This document shows, one piece after another, positions 21,641 to 33,514 of a stretch of 43,500 nt of DNA. The DNA is taken from contig CAJNDS010002523.1 of NCBI GenBank assembly GCA_905221605.1, positions 1,418,106-1,461,605 on the forward strand. Direction: 5' to 3'. The DNA comes from Symbiodinium natans. Lineage: Eukaryota > Sar > Dinophyceae > Suessiales > Symbiodiniaceae. Position 1 is the first letter of the stretch; each line of letters starts with the position of its first letter. The notes under the pieces were generated by a model. The model was not told where the DNA came from. It saw nothing but the letters and a program-made list of their open reading frames with translations, and ran no database searches. Position numbers and translations under genes: made by a program.

Positions 21641-21775
21641 TCTGTTTGTATGAATACAAGAACTCAGGAAATGTTTTGGCAGGAGGCAGCAAAAGGTCAC
21701 GGCTGCAAGTCGAACCATGTCTCGGACAGGCCATGTCTCGGCTATGTCTCGGACAAGCCTTGGACATGTGTCGGA

Positions 21776-22271
21776 CTAGGACCAGGATGCCCATGTGACA
21801 TGGGGCTCCGGGGTCCAGTCGAAATTCAGCGCAGGATCGAGCATCAAGCGCTGCTGAAGTGCAAATACCAGAAATGCCCCAGGTGTAGCTGGCTGAACTT
21901 GAAAATGCAGCCCTCGGCCATATGGCTGAAATGCCAGATGTCGGACAGCGAAAGTGTGGATCATGTGCTGCAGATCGGCCACGAGCTGATTGAGGGCATC
22001 GAGTCGTATGCGGTGCTCCACTGTCCCTCTCCCCAAAGTTATATGACAAAGTCTGCCATCCAACAGGGGTAGGTCTCGGACATTTAACGTCATGGCAATG
22101 TATATGCCACTCTCGGGCAAGATGTCCATGTAAATCTGCATGTCTTCGCAGGACAACCAGCGGTTACAGCATGCAAGCTGTGTAGCTCGCCAGTGCTGTT
22201 CGGGAACCTGCTCGGTGACAGGGTCGGTCAGGACAAGTTGGCGAGTATGAAGTGGATGTCTTGCCTGCTCT
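21776..22271 (-). CDS. exon with two HxT motifs, possible 2H-phosphoesterase-like domain
   Basis: After a likely acceptor (TTAGAGCAG|GCAAG, near 22,270) the minus frame runs about 165 aa to a stop at 21,776. It contains CHITLG and, about 80 residues later, EPHVTW close to the C-terminus. Two H-x-T/S motifs at such spacing, each flanked by hydrophobic residues, are the catalytic signature of the 2H phosphoesterase (LigT/CPDase-like) superfamily. The intervening segment (ALNQLVADLQHMIHTFAVRH, then a beta-like LHFQVQP) fits a helix-strand pattern. Function as an RNA-end or cyclic-phosphate hydrolase is inference only. The upstream part (22,272-22,471) is open but unsupported, and no start codon is assigned. 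The exon carries several TGNCCGA words. Confidence 0.5.
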
Positions 22272-22740
22272 AAGCTAGCAGGAAGGGACATGGCCCTGAA
22301 AACTTGTTCTCTGGGGGTGCCTTGACTCGCAGGGACTTGCAGCAATCGCAGAAGTGAATTGCTTGAGCATAAACTGGCTGGACGGCCTGCCTCATGCTCC
22401 TTCAATATGTGCCTAAATGTGAATTGTTCTGTCTGTAGTAGTAACAGGGACATGCACCGACTGTTGCTCATGCTTGGCGCCCGGCTGCTTCTGCGAAGCG
22501 GGCCGGGGACATCGACCAGGGGAGCAGTTTCAGGACCTGTAGGGAAGCTCTGCGGCCTACCTCTGCGGGGAGGGTCTGAGCCAGGGAAGAGGTAAGGTAA
22601 GAATAGAAATCAATTTAGACTTACTGGCCCTGGATCGCAGCAGTTGCAGTTCCGAAGCTCTGCGGGCTGCCTCTGCGGGCGGCGGTCCGGTGCAGCAGAG
22701 GGCCAGTTTCTGCAGCTCTGCGGGCCTGGCTCTGCCCCTC

Positions 22741-23045
22741 TGCGGGCCTGGCTGCTTGGGCTGACAGAAGTTTAACTCAGACAAGGTACATCCAAGGCTA
22801 CTTCCATCCTATCGGTCTCCATCTGGCAAATTTCCTACTTGAGACGAAAGGAAAGTGTGTACAAATACATGTCCTGGCCTCGGCCATGTAGTGCGAGCAG
22901 GGCTGGCTCTGCTCCTCTGCGGGCCTGGCTGCTTGGGCTGACAGAAGCAAAGTACTAACATTTAATTCAGACAAGGTACATCCAAGGCTACTTCCATTCC
23001 CCCCTCGTGTCTCCATCTAGCCAATTTCGTACTTGACACGAAACG
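22741..23045 (+). repeat. direct repeat pair, offset about 177 bp, with CTCTGCGGG-rich motif
   Basis: Two copies (from 22,741 and 22,918) begin TGCGGGCCTGGCTGCTTGGG, continue through CAGACAAGGTACATCCAAGG and end in a CTTGAsACGAAAsGAA block. Between and before them CTCTGCGGGCCTGGCTCTG-like strings recur (22,540-22,740). No coding frame is convincing. Confidence 0.8.
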
Positions 23046-24340
23046 AAATTGTACATGTTGGGGCTTGTGCCATGTCGCGCTAGCATGTTCGTGACCTGCC
23101 ATGGACTTATGAATTCTGCTCTTCAGACATGCACAACATCATGAGAATCGCGTTTGTGTTGAAATGTGTTGCTGCGCGCGTAATGAAGCTGTCGGGGCAA
23201 CAAGCAAAGTGTCGAAAAGCTGCTAATAAGACAGGTAGGTGTGCCATGCAGTTGCTAGGCAGTCTCGCCATGTGGTCATGATCACCATGGAAGAAGTTTG
23301 CGTCGCTCGGACATGGAGACTTCTTGGCGACAAGCTGCTTTGGGCTGGCTCTGACATGTTATTCTTCAACCTATCATGTGTGCTGCCATCTCCTTCTGTC
23401 ATTCCTGTGGAAGGCCAGATCGCCAGCAAGCATGCCATGTCTCGGCAACTGAGTCCGACTGGGGCTCGCATCTGTTTGGGGTCGTTTGCGCAAGGGCTCT
23501 GATCAAACGTCATGGGTAGTTATGTCGTGCACAGTATGCGACAAATGTGTGTGGAGTAAGGTCAGGGTCGGGAATCAAGTAGAAGTTCATCACGGGTTCA
23601 CCTGAATTTTATGTAGGAATTACCTTGTGTGTGTCAAGAGTGAGTGAGTACCATTACAATGGCGGGTTTGAATTTCGGGTCCAAGATTGGAGGCATCTCC
23701 TCTAAAATTGAAATACTGATGACAAGAATATTATGGAGACTCTGTGTCGGACAGCTAGCTGCATTTCTTTCTCGGGCGTGTGTGTGTGTGTGTGTTAGTG
23801 TGTGTGTGTGTGTGGGAGGCGTATTGTGTTTGTGTCTGTAAGCATGAGTCTTGTCACTGTAGGTGCCAGTGTGTGTGTGTGTGTGTCTCTGTGTGTGTGT
23901 GTGTCTGTCTGTCTGTCTGTGCCCTGCTTGCATTATTTATATACTTTACTTGTCTTCTACATCGCAAAGTTCTCGGGTGCTGTGTCAAACTAGTACGGAC
24001 ATGTGCCAGAAGTCTATGCGTGGAACCCACAACCCTGGATCTGAAAGCCTGCAATCTTAGGTCAATGGATGGTAGAACATGTAGACCCAGGCGAAGGGGT
24101 AATCATCTTGGAAGCCTCTCTACATGACGCATGACCAGAACCAATGATTCAAAGCCTGGGGCTGGATCTCGTCGCCTATGTTGTCGAATGTGTGTCAGAA
24201 ACCGACAATGTCCTGGCCCAAACACTCCAATTCAATTCATGCTTCTTACTTGCAGCCTTCCCTCAGCCCTCAACTCTGTCAGTCGATGTAACAAGCCTGT
24301 CAGTCTTCCTCCCAAGTAATATGAAACCTTTTACCTTTAT
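23046..24340. other. spacer with GT microsatellites, no supported gene
   Basis: GT/TG tracts with GTCT interruptions run from about 23,779 to 23,925. A minus frame at 23,223-23,513 contains one TGNCCGA word but has no splice support. Nothing else was recognisable. Confidence 0.5.
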
Positions 24341-24349
24341 TTTTGCAGG

Positions 24350-24560
24350 TACAGCAAGGACGAGGATGGAAATGGCCTCCCTTTGAGCCACTGGTGGTCG
24401 GGGGATCCGGCCACACCGCTGCCCCCTGGACGCAGCTCAGATTTCCGTACCGCTGCGCCCACCATCCCCAGCAAGCACGTTAGCCCATCGTCTTGCTGTC
24501 ATGTCCCCCAAGCCGTGGAGACGTTGGCCCCAAGGATGGTCTGTGCACTTAATTGCACCA
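24350..24560 (+). CDS. possible plus-strand exon, unknown
   Basis: A T-rich tract ending ATTTTTGCAG|G is followed by a protein-like frame: YSKDEDGNGLPLSHWWSGDP, then ATPLPPGRSSDFRTAAPTIP, then SKHVSPSSCCHVPQAVETL. The local rise in CpG and GC matches exons elsewhere. It would be the only convincing plus-strand exon in the window, so a strand switch would lie near here. No partner exon was resolved; the antisense reading is less protein-like. Confidence 0.35.
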
Positions 24561-26618
24561 GTGGCGCTTGCCCCTGCACTCTGGCCAATGAGGCAGACCC
24601 AGGCAGAATGGAACAGGCTTGCTGCCTCGGTTAGGTCGGGCAATTGATTGTGTCAAGCATTCATGCCAAGACCTTCAGGGTCGAGGCCAAAGGGCGACCC
24701 ACATGGTCGGACATGTTCAACCAGACAAAAGCAAAAACAAATGGCAACATTCCGGAGCACAAAGCTTGGTGGCTAATGGCCCCAGTGAAGAACCATACTC
24801 TGCAACTTTTACTATAATTTTGACTGAAGAACAGAAGTACCAGGTTCATTGACATGGCCCTCACAATTGCCCAGGCCTCCTCTTCCTTCATGGAGATCCA
24901 TGTCGAGTAGAGCCATGCTGGTAGGCCTGCGCACAGTGGGACTGGACAATATCAAGGAGGAGGCTTCCCAGCTTGGCTTTTCGAAATCGAGTGCTTTACT
25001 TTGAGCATTCCAGTGCATTGAGCATTGCAGTTTAAGGGTTCCAAGCAGAACAAACAGCCTTGATTGCTTTCAGGGTGTAACAACATCAGCGAACCACACT
25101 GACCTGTAGACTGTGCATCTCCATGGGACACCAACTCTCCCCCCCCATTCATTAGAATTTTCTACATTGTTTTTGGCCTGTGGTGATTCTCAGAGGCTGA
25201 GACCCTGGTTTTTTTTTTAACGTGGCACAGTTCTTGGCCCTGGTCGTTTTACTGCTATTCTGTCCCATCGCCTAGTTCGATTGAATGAATATCCCTTCCC
25301 CTCCATTCATTGTAATGATGCGAATCATGTCCATCCACCTCCCCCGCCACGTCTCTGAGTCGAGGTTCTTCTGCTAGTCATGTTAGGGGTTTGCACTAAG
25401 ACTCCGAAGCTTCCTTTTTTTGCCATTCACACATCGCCACCTTTCGCAAATTAAAGGGCCTCCCCTCTCTCTCCCTCTCTCTCTTTCGCTCGAGTCGCAG
25501 TGAACAAGATGTGACACCTTATCGAAACCCGTGCTTGCATTGCAACGTGTCCCAATGTCTTGAAGGCCCCAAGACTTGTGATCACAGAGCGCATGAGTGC
25601 ACTGTTTTTTTCCTGGGCCAGAGATTGTCTTGCTTTCATTCACTAAAGTTCTGAATGCTCATCATTTTGGGGTGAACCTGTACTTCTCGGCTGGGACTGC
25701 GAGTTGCCCTGTCATCCTGTGCTGTGTGGCAGCTGACCTGGTCTTGCCTGCGTGATGTCTCCAAGGCTGTCGGTCAAAAACAGAAGAAAGAACCCAGGTT
25801 TGGCTTCAAGGTGGTCACCAACCAGCTCCAATCACCATTTCGCACTGAGCAATTCACGGTGCACCGGATACCACATGGCTCACAGTCTGTGAATGAATCA
25901 CAGTGTCAGCTGTGTGCTATTCGGACACCATGGATTGCTCAGTGCGAGTCTCTTGCAGGGAGCGCGATGCTGGCCAGTCGCTGCTGTAAGTCCGAATGCC
26001 ATGTGCTGAATGGTCTGCAATGCTGCCTGGTGCGACATTGCTGCATTGTGATCCAGCTGTGGCAGCAGGTACATGGGTTGCCTGGTGTCGCCATTGTCGC
26101 AGCAAGCTATGCAGAACCCAGAGTGGTCAAAAAGCATTGTCACGCCAATGTGCTGGAGGTGTGCCACTACCCTGCATCGGGCAGTGTAACAATGTCGCAG
26201 GGAGTGGTCGCTGTGCTCATGCCATGTGTGCAGTCGGACACAAGCACTGTGATTTATGGACCAGCCTCTTTTTTGCTTAGTCTGCAATAATCAGCAGTTC
26301 CTGACTTCCACCTGCTTCTATGCAATCGGCAAAATTGCACTGCTGCAGCTCGAGAGGCTCAAGGCTGACTGTGTCGTTCCTGAAAACCATTCCGATACTA
26401 TTGCTTGCTCCACAGTTGAGGCCGACCTCGTCTTCTACTTAGACACCAGAAAAGCAGGGCAAGGTGTCAGACTCGAAGAATGGAATGAATTTAACTGACC
26501 AGGACTCAATGCAATTCGCAGGCACTCGTCTCATTGCTGCACCCTTTTTTTTTGCTCGCTTGCCGGCCTGTTCCCCCCCTTCGGTCAGCAGCCTCGCTGA
26601 GATCTATCTCTTGCTACT
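24561..26618. other. spacer with no supported gene
   Basis: Long ORFs exist on both strands (for example 25,724-26,290, Cys-rich on plus), but neither reading has clear splice signals or family features. A CT-rich run lies at about 25,459-25,492. Confidence 0.4.
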
Positions 26619-27760
26619 TCACAAGAGATTTTGCTGGTCAAGAAACGCCTTGTGCGTTTCGGCCACAAACTTTGAGAAACTCAAGGGATACTCTTGGGAA
26701 GACTGAAGTCGGGCAGGAATGCCGTACACAGCCCCTGTGTCCTGGTCTCTTCGGACAGTAGTGCTGTCGGGCAGCAGGCCGCGTTTCTTTGAAAGCCGAC
26801 AGCGTGTGCGGGAGTCCACTTCAAGTCTCCACAACCATGGTGCTGTGCCTGCCAGCCAAAGGGGCTTGCTGCTGGCTCCCCCATAACCATGCAAGTGCAC
26901 AGTCACACGTCGGGCACCTGTGTCGGACAAAGCTTTCTTCAGAGATGGACTGTCGAAGATGCAAGACGACGTCGGGTTCTCCACGACGTAGTACATGCCT
27001 GCCGTTTCCAAGTGTGCTTGAAGGATTCTTGGTGGTTTTTGTATGATACTATCACTATCAAAACCGAAATTGCTGAAACTAAGACAATACTCCAAAGCTT
27101 GTTTTGTGGATGCTGCTGAGAGTAGAACCATTTATTATTTATGTCTATGCATGAATAAATAAAACTCGCACAATTTTTAATTTACAGACAACTAACTACA
27201 TGACTTCAACTTCTCTTGCTCAATTTCACATGGTTGCCTTTGGATGCAGCAGCTCGGACAGCTTTTGCTGTCCAGTCTGCGCAATTGCTTCCCCATCGAG
27301 TCCATGGCCCCACGATTCCCTCTGGCTCTGTCGGGGAACGCCCATGGCTGTGCTTGGACACAAATCCAGTGAAAGACCCGCACGGAGGTGCAAACCACAA
27401 GAGGCTTTTCTCGGCCAACCTGATCAACATGCGTAGAAAGATGAGGATGCCAACATCTGTGGTCACATCCATTTTCTCGGTCACCTCGGTGTCCAAAGAG
27501 TAGCAAGGTATTCCTTGGGCATTGAGTTGGTCACTGATCCTGGAACGATCTGGCCGAGGTCGGCCATCGAAGCATGAGATTGCGCCAGGGCCTTGCCTGG
27601 CCTCTGGAGACAATTGGTCTTTCAGGAAGCACAATGTGTCGGCCCAGTCCTCGGGCATTGGCACTCGTCCTTCCACTGCTATTGCCCTTGTAGCTTGCTC
27701 TCCTCTCCTGGGGACCCTGTGCTCGAGCCAAGTACAACACTGTGCTGGACTTGCCACACT
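26619..27760 (-). CDS. dinoflagellate-type protein with WFAPPC and VVENP motifs
   Basis: Two coding blocks are visible. The upstream one (about 27,760-27,250) contains PGAISCFDGRPRPDRSRISD, a hydrophobic GILIFLRMLIRLAEKSLL, WFAPPCGSFTGFVSKHSHGR and RWGSNCADWTAKAVRAAA. The downstream one (about 27,025-26,619) contains LETAGMYYVVENPTSS, ALSDTGARRVTVHLHGYGGA, SSKPLWLAGTAPWLWRLE, and ends KFVAETHKAFLDQQNLL at TGA. The layout, a Cys-containing W/F-x-P-P-C loop followed by V-E-N/Q-P and 'YGA..KP..L', resembles a large dinoflagellate family and, distantly, cytosine-C5-methyltransferase motifs PPC and ENV. I do not claim activity. The intron between 27,250 and 27,025 and the first exon are not resolved. 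Confidence 0.6.
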
Positions 27761-28488
27761 AAGAGACAAAGAACTCAGACTCTGTGTGGCATGCGAAATG
27801 ACCAAGGAAGGGCAATTATGTGTCGCATGTTTACATGGTCACTGCCAGGCCTTTTGCTCGGACTCCCTGCACCATGCATCGCCCAGCCGATCCCTGCCTG
27901 CATGGATATTCAGACACTTATGAGCAGATCAGGCAAGCTTGGAGGGTCCTTGTGATTGATTGTGTGGACACGACATAAATTAATGGATGCCAGTCCAAAC
28001 CTTTCCAAGAAGCCAAAATTGGAGCCACGATTTCACCTGTCTAGCATCCTGATCATCTGGTGTGTGTTCTAAATTATCTATAAAAATCTGCTGCCACCAC
28101 ACAGACTGACCGGGCACTCACTCAACTGTCTGAGCCTCTAACTACTAACTGCCTGCCCCAGAAGCAAATCTACGCGGTCTGCAGCAGATTGCTACTTCCA
28201 AACTGGGAATGTGTGGGGCTGGCCTGCCTGTGGAATCTCAATGTCGCCCGCAGCATGGGAGGGATGACGACACGGACCTTGTCTGGCCAAGTTAACTTAT
28301 TAAGATAATGTTGAAAATATCACAGAACAGCAAGTCTGGCAGAACTCTTTTTTCGACTTTGACACTGCCTGCTGGGTCAACTTCCCTTAGAAGAACCCCT
28401 TTTGCATTCATGTCTGCAATCAGACAGCAATATCCCTAAGTCCCTGGGGTCATGAGAAGTCGTCGGACAGGGTCTTGTACAGACTGAG
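27761..28488. other. spacer between genes E and the WFAPPC gene
   Basis: No supported frame. It may include unresolved 5' exons of the gene at 26,619-27,760 (two TGNCCGA-like words near 27,857 and 27,880). Confidence 0.35.
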
Positions 28489-29133
28489 TCAGGTGTGTGC
28501 CTGCTGTGGAAGTCGGGCATTGTGAATGGCCAGACGATGCTCGGACACTTGAGCATGCAAGGCATCGTACTCCTCGGGAGTGTAGTTCAAGCGTTTGATT
28601 GCCCAACGTCGCAGGAAATACTCGGTCTCCCCCTCGGGCACTTTGAGTATCTTCACCTGTGACTGACTGTGAATGTGCGACAATAGTCTCCCTAAGGATC
28701 AAGCTGCCCCACAGCTAAAACATTCCCGAGCCACGATACTGATTATCAGGCGCCTTCTCGGCCTCGGACAAAGTGAGCATGGCGACTGTCTGCCAGGCTG
28801 CCAGCTGAACCTCCAAGAAGTTCAACCTGTCCGATTGCAGTGACAGTTACTTACATGATTCGATGCAATGTCATGACTAAACTGAAACTGTCAACGACTG
28901 ACTGTTACAGTGGACTGAGGGTCCTGCCTCGATTCATAGTCGACTCGGGCAAGTATCATGGCCTGATCGATGTCCCGAGCCTTTCTCTTCTTGTACTCTT
29001 CAGTACGGTCTCGGCCATTCTTCTTTTTCGGTGGTGGGGTGTCTCCAGGGATCTCGTCAGGTTCAGTACTGCTAGCAGCAGCATCCAGCGCGGTTGCGAG
29101 CTCTTGCTTCACTCGGACAGGAGTTTCCGACAT
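28489..29133 (-). CDS. small basic protein with NLS-like segment, three exons (gene E)
   Basis: Complete, phase-consistent model: 29,133-28,928, 28,826-28,754 and 28,656-28,489 (TGA), giving 148 aa. Introns are 101 and 97 bp, both with GC donors (TCGAG|GCAGG and GAGAAG|GCGCC) and CAG|GT-type acceptors. The N-terminus is MSETPVRVKQELATALD. A Pro-Lys-rich stretch (PPPKKKNGRDRTEEYKKRKA) at about residues 34-55 looks like a nuclear localisation or nucleic-acid-binding tract. Exon 2 is helical (LNFLEVQLAAWQTVAMLTLS). Exon 3 reads VKILKVPEGETEYFLRRWAI, then NYTPEEYDALHAQVSEH. No known domain was recognised. Several TGNCCGA words lie in the exons. Confidence 0.65.
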
Positions 29134-30180
29134 TGTGTGTGGCACAGAGTGAGGCAGGATGCGCTGCTAGACGACTGCTTCAACCACCTGTCAGGCTTGA
29201 CCCACAGAAGCTCTGGAATAATGAGAATCATAATCCAAGAGCATCGAACCTAGACTTCTTTGTATGAGTAAATGTTGCTCACGATGGGCAGACACACAGA
29301 CTGACATACACGCATATAATGCAATCTGGGAGCCCTGCAAGTGCAAGGGGTGCTCTTTGATGATGTTGTCGTGCACCGATGATCAAACCCAACCTTTTTT
29401 CGCAAGCCACTCTTTCATGTTTCTGTGAATCTACTGGCTTCGGACAACAGCAGCAGCATTTGTTCTTCTTATTCTTGAGATGCTGAGGCAGAAGGTTTAC
29501 CTTCGATACTTCATTACCATCTGAAGGCAGTGCAGTGCCTTTTCAACTTCTGCCTGTCTGGGAATAATTAATCTAGTTCACGGCTTTGGGAAAAGACCAA
29601 AGACGTGACTGAAGCAAGTCAGTCTTAGTCTGAGCATGTAACCTCTGTTGATACACCGGAATAACAGCATCGTTCTTTTTCTGGCAGATTCATTCAGACT
29701 AGCAAAGAAGGACTACATCACCTACAGTGAAGGAGGTCACATTCACTGGATCTCTGTGATTCTGAATTTAGACTAACTTACTTGTCTCTTCCATGCACAG
29801 TCTTCGTCGACTGTGTATTTAAGATGATACCTTCTACTTGCCAGATGCTGTGCTGTGCCAAGGGTCTCCTTTCATGATTATTGACGTCTTGTTACCTGCC
29901 TGCCTGCCCATGCCGGTTCTTGTGGGTGAGGCTTCTATGCAGGGGGCCTTGAACATTTCACCAACAGTGTCCTGGGCTTCTTACTTGGCTGGCTGCCAAC
30001 GCCTGTTGTTGGAGGGAAGGCTTCTAGTCTATGCAGTGAAATTTGACTAAGACAGCATTAGGCTCAAAGAAGCCTGTGTGTGGCAGATCATCTTCTAGCA
30101 TGATGTTGCACTGCTGCTGTGTCACTGTGTGCGCGGTGTCTTTGTCAATTCTGTATTGCTGGGTATTGTGTGTGCTGAGA
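29134..30180. other. spacer with no recognisable feature
   Basis: AT-richer sequence without protein-like frames or splice pairs. Nothing recognisable was seen except a TGNCCGA-free composition resembling introns. Confidence 0.5.
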
Positions 30181-30189
30181 TGCCGGAAA

Positions 30190-30540
30190 CATCTCTTTGT
30201 TTCTGCGGGATCTGTTTCTTTTGGGTGCGGATTTCTTTCTGGGTTACATTTTGCTTTGCCGCCCCGTTCCTTTTTGGTGCGGGCTGCTCCTCTTGACTGC
30301 CTTAAACTTGCCGCTCTGCATGCTGTTGTGCGGGCCTGGACTTTTGGGGGTTCTTTGGTTGCCGCTCCATCAGGCTGGTGGTGCGGCCTGCTCGTCTTGG
30401 CTGCCCTATGCTTGCCGCTCACCTGTCAGCCGTGCGGGGAAACTACTTGATGACCTCTTGCTTGCCCGCTCCGTCCCGAAGGTGGTGCGGCATGCTCCTT
30501 TTGACTGCTTTCTGGTCGGCCGCTGTGTCTGCCATGCGCA
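30190..30540 (+). repeat. repeat element X, copy 1 (plus orientation), internal period about 104 bp
   Basis: Contains degenerate tandem units beginning GGTGCGG[GC][CA]TGCTC at 30,276, 30,379 and 30,484, each followed by a CTTGACTGC-like block and a GCCGCTC-like block. The same sequence in opposite orientation occurs at about 31,395-31,640 and 33,775-34,035. Long ORFs through it seem incidental, since copies differ by frame-shifting indels. Confidence 0.85.
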
Positions 30541-31127
30541 CTATGGTTGAGGACCATTAAGAATTCTTTACAGAAAATATATGCATAAAGATTTCAATTT
30601 GAGCAATTGTTAAGGAAGTAGTCGTTTTGAAAGAAACAGACAGATAGACATGAAGGTTCTGGTTTTTGAGTTATGTTCTTTACAACAGTTACTTAGAAGT
30701 TGCACTGCTGTTTTCGGTCACACTCATAGCATCTTCACCCTTGCCTGTCGACTGATAACCGGGCCTGGGATGCATTCCCTGGGACAGAACCTTTCACATG
30801 GTGCAGGAACCCACATGTTACGTGCTGAAACTGTGCATTGAAACCACATGAACATAGCTGTGGCTACACATCAGAAAATCCAAGCAAATATCCTGGGTTG
30901 TATGTTATGTTCTCGGTCAGAGGCCCCGACGAAGCTCCGTGTGCGTTGCCTTGCTGAACCTCATTCGAAGTGGCAGGGGTTTGGGCTGGGAACACAAGGT
31001 AGCAAGAAAACTATATAAACCAAAAATCCGAAGTCCAAACTGCCCTTTTCAATCAATCAAGCACATATATTATATCCTGGCAGTATCTGCCGAAGAAACC
31101 AGGGCTTCAGCCAGTTGCACAACAGAC

Positions 31128-31640
31128 ACCAAAAAAAAGGAACCAACAGAACAAGCCTGCGCAGCAAGAAGAAGCAGCAGACCAGAGAGCAAAGTGAGTA
31201 AAGTGAAAAGAAACATGCGACCTGGAGGGTGTTGACAAGCTTTCAGTACATGTGCTGTACTGCCTGAAAAGCGGCAAGCCTCACAGCATTCAGCCACAAG
31301 CGACCAATAAAAAAAAACTTGGTCTGCAATAAAGATCAATAAATAAACTCTTGTTTCTTGCCAAGTCAACCTTGAGAGAGCCACAGTAGCACCACGCCAC
31401 ACAGAGCGGCCGACCAGAAAGCAGTCAAAAGGAGCATGCCGCACCACCTTCGGGACGGAGCGGGCAAGCAAGAGGTCATCAAGTAGTTTCCCCGCACGGC
31501 TGACAGGTGAGCGGCAAGCATAGGGCAGCCAAGACGAGCAGGCCGCACCACCTGCCTGATGGAGCGGCAACCAAAGAACCCCCAAAAGGCCAGGCCCGCA
31601 CAACAGCATGCAGAGTGGGAAGACACAGCACCAAAGAGAT
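31128..31640 (-). repeat. repeat element X, copy 2 (inverted), with 5' extension
   Basis: About 510 bp shared with 33,515-34,035: it starts with GGAACCAACAGAACAAGCCT and runs through GCAGCAAGAAGAAGCAGCAG, the X block and CACCAAAGAGAT. Compared with copy 3 it has a 17-18 bp insertion after GTTGACAAGCT and lacks the last sub-unit. Opposite orientation to copy 1. Confidence 0.9.
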
Positions 31641-32600
31641 TGCATTCTTAATACTATTGTGACGATTACTTTTTTTAGTACGATGATTGTGATTGTTATA
31701 TATCATTACTTTGGTTTGATTTTGTCTTATTTCTGTTGCAATTACGATGATTACTACTTTCATTTTCTTTTCTTGTCATTTTCGTTTGGTTCTACTCTCG
31801 TCACTCATCACCATCACCACACTGGAAATTTCAGTCCTCGTGTGATTTTTACTGATTTCATTATTATTATTATTATTATTGTTGCAAGTGTCCTTTTTGC
31901 TATTTTGCTTAATGTCATGTGTTTTGGAAAACAGGATCAGTACTACAGTTGCTATACAAGCCTAACTCAATATTTGGTTTTCTTGCTTGCTCTTTTTTGC
32001 TGCTACTTCTTTATGTTGTGCTTTTAGCATACCATGATCCATGAGTCTTAACATGATTCTTCTTCTTAGAGCTCTTGATTACTGTTTTCACTGCTATTTC
32101 TTCCGGGGCATGTTTTATTCTTATTAGGAAGCATCCTTTCTCTAATTTTTCTAATGCTTGTATAAATTCAATCAGTAGTAGTACACTGTCTTTATTCTCT
32201 CTCTCTCTCTCTGTGTCTCTCTGCGGCTGCATCCCAAAGGTCCCACTGTGTGCGGCAGCCAAACACCTGCTCACATCAGCAGGCGTGAAACTTACTTGCT
32301 GTCTGTATTCTTAACTATTTAAGTATGAATTTAGTGACACGATATTAGTGAGTGCTGTTGGCGTACCTTTTCTGCTGCTTTCGCTGATTGCCACTACTAT
32401 TAGGATCACTTGCCAGGCATTTACAGTTTTGATGATGCATGTTGTTGTTTTCTATTTGTGTCATTGCTACTTTGCATTCTCTGGCCACAGCAGCAGCAGC
32501 AGCAGCAGCAGCAGGAAGAAGTTATCTACGACGAGACTGCGCCTAATACTAAGTACCAGAAACAACAGATGCAACAAGAACAAGAATTAACCACCAAAAC
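31641..32600. other. AT-rich spacer with TTA and CT microsatellites
   Basis: A (TTA)n run lies at 31,861-31,880, a CT run near 32,199-32,222, and a (CAG)n run at about 32,490-32,513. No supported gene. Confidence 0.6.
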
Positions 32601-33057
32601 AATGATGATGATGTGAACAACAACAAGAGCAACAACAACAAGAAGAACAACAAGAGCAACGAGAACAAAGAACAAGAGCAACAAACAACAAACAGCACAC
32701 AACAAACAACAAACAACAAACAACAAACAACAAACAACAATCAACAATCAACAATCAACAATCAACAATCAACAAACAACAAACAACAAACAACAAACAG
32801 CAAACAGCAAACAGCAAACAAGAAACAAGAAACAAGAAACAAGAAACACGAAACAAGAAACAACAACCAACAACCAACAACCAACAACCAACAACCCACA
32901 AACAACAACAACAACAAACAACAAACAACAAACAACAAACAACAAACAACAAACAACAAACAACAAACAACAAACAACAAACAGCAAACAGCAAACAGCA
33001 AACAGCAAACAACAAACAACAAACAACAAACAACAAACAACAAACAACAACAACAAT

Positions 33058-33091
<34 letters not shown>

Positions 33092-33252
33092 GCAGCAACA
33101 GCCACAAGAACAACAAGAACAACAAGAACAACAAGAAGAACAACCAACAACAAGAAACACAATGAAAACAAACTTCAATAAACAACAATAACAACAACAA
33201 GAACAACAACAACAACAACAATTACAACTACAACAACAGCAACAACAACAAG

Positions 33253-33285
<33 letters not shown>

Positions 33286-33514
33286 AAGAATGGCAACAGC
33301 AACAGCAACAGCAATAACAAGAAAAAATAACAAGAACAAGGACAACGACAACAACGACAACAACGACAACAATGACAACAAGGACATCAACGACAACAAC
33401 GACAACAACAACAACAACAACAACAAGCACAACCACAACTGACAACTGCAAGAACAACAAGAACAACAGCAGTAACCAAAAACAACAAGAACAACAGCAA
33501 CAAACAACAGACAC

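Noticed and set aside
25724-26290. 188-aa plus-strand ORF, Cys-rich
   Set aside because: No splice or start context, an overlapping antisense ORF of similar quality, and no recognised family.
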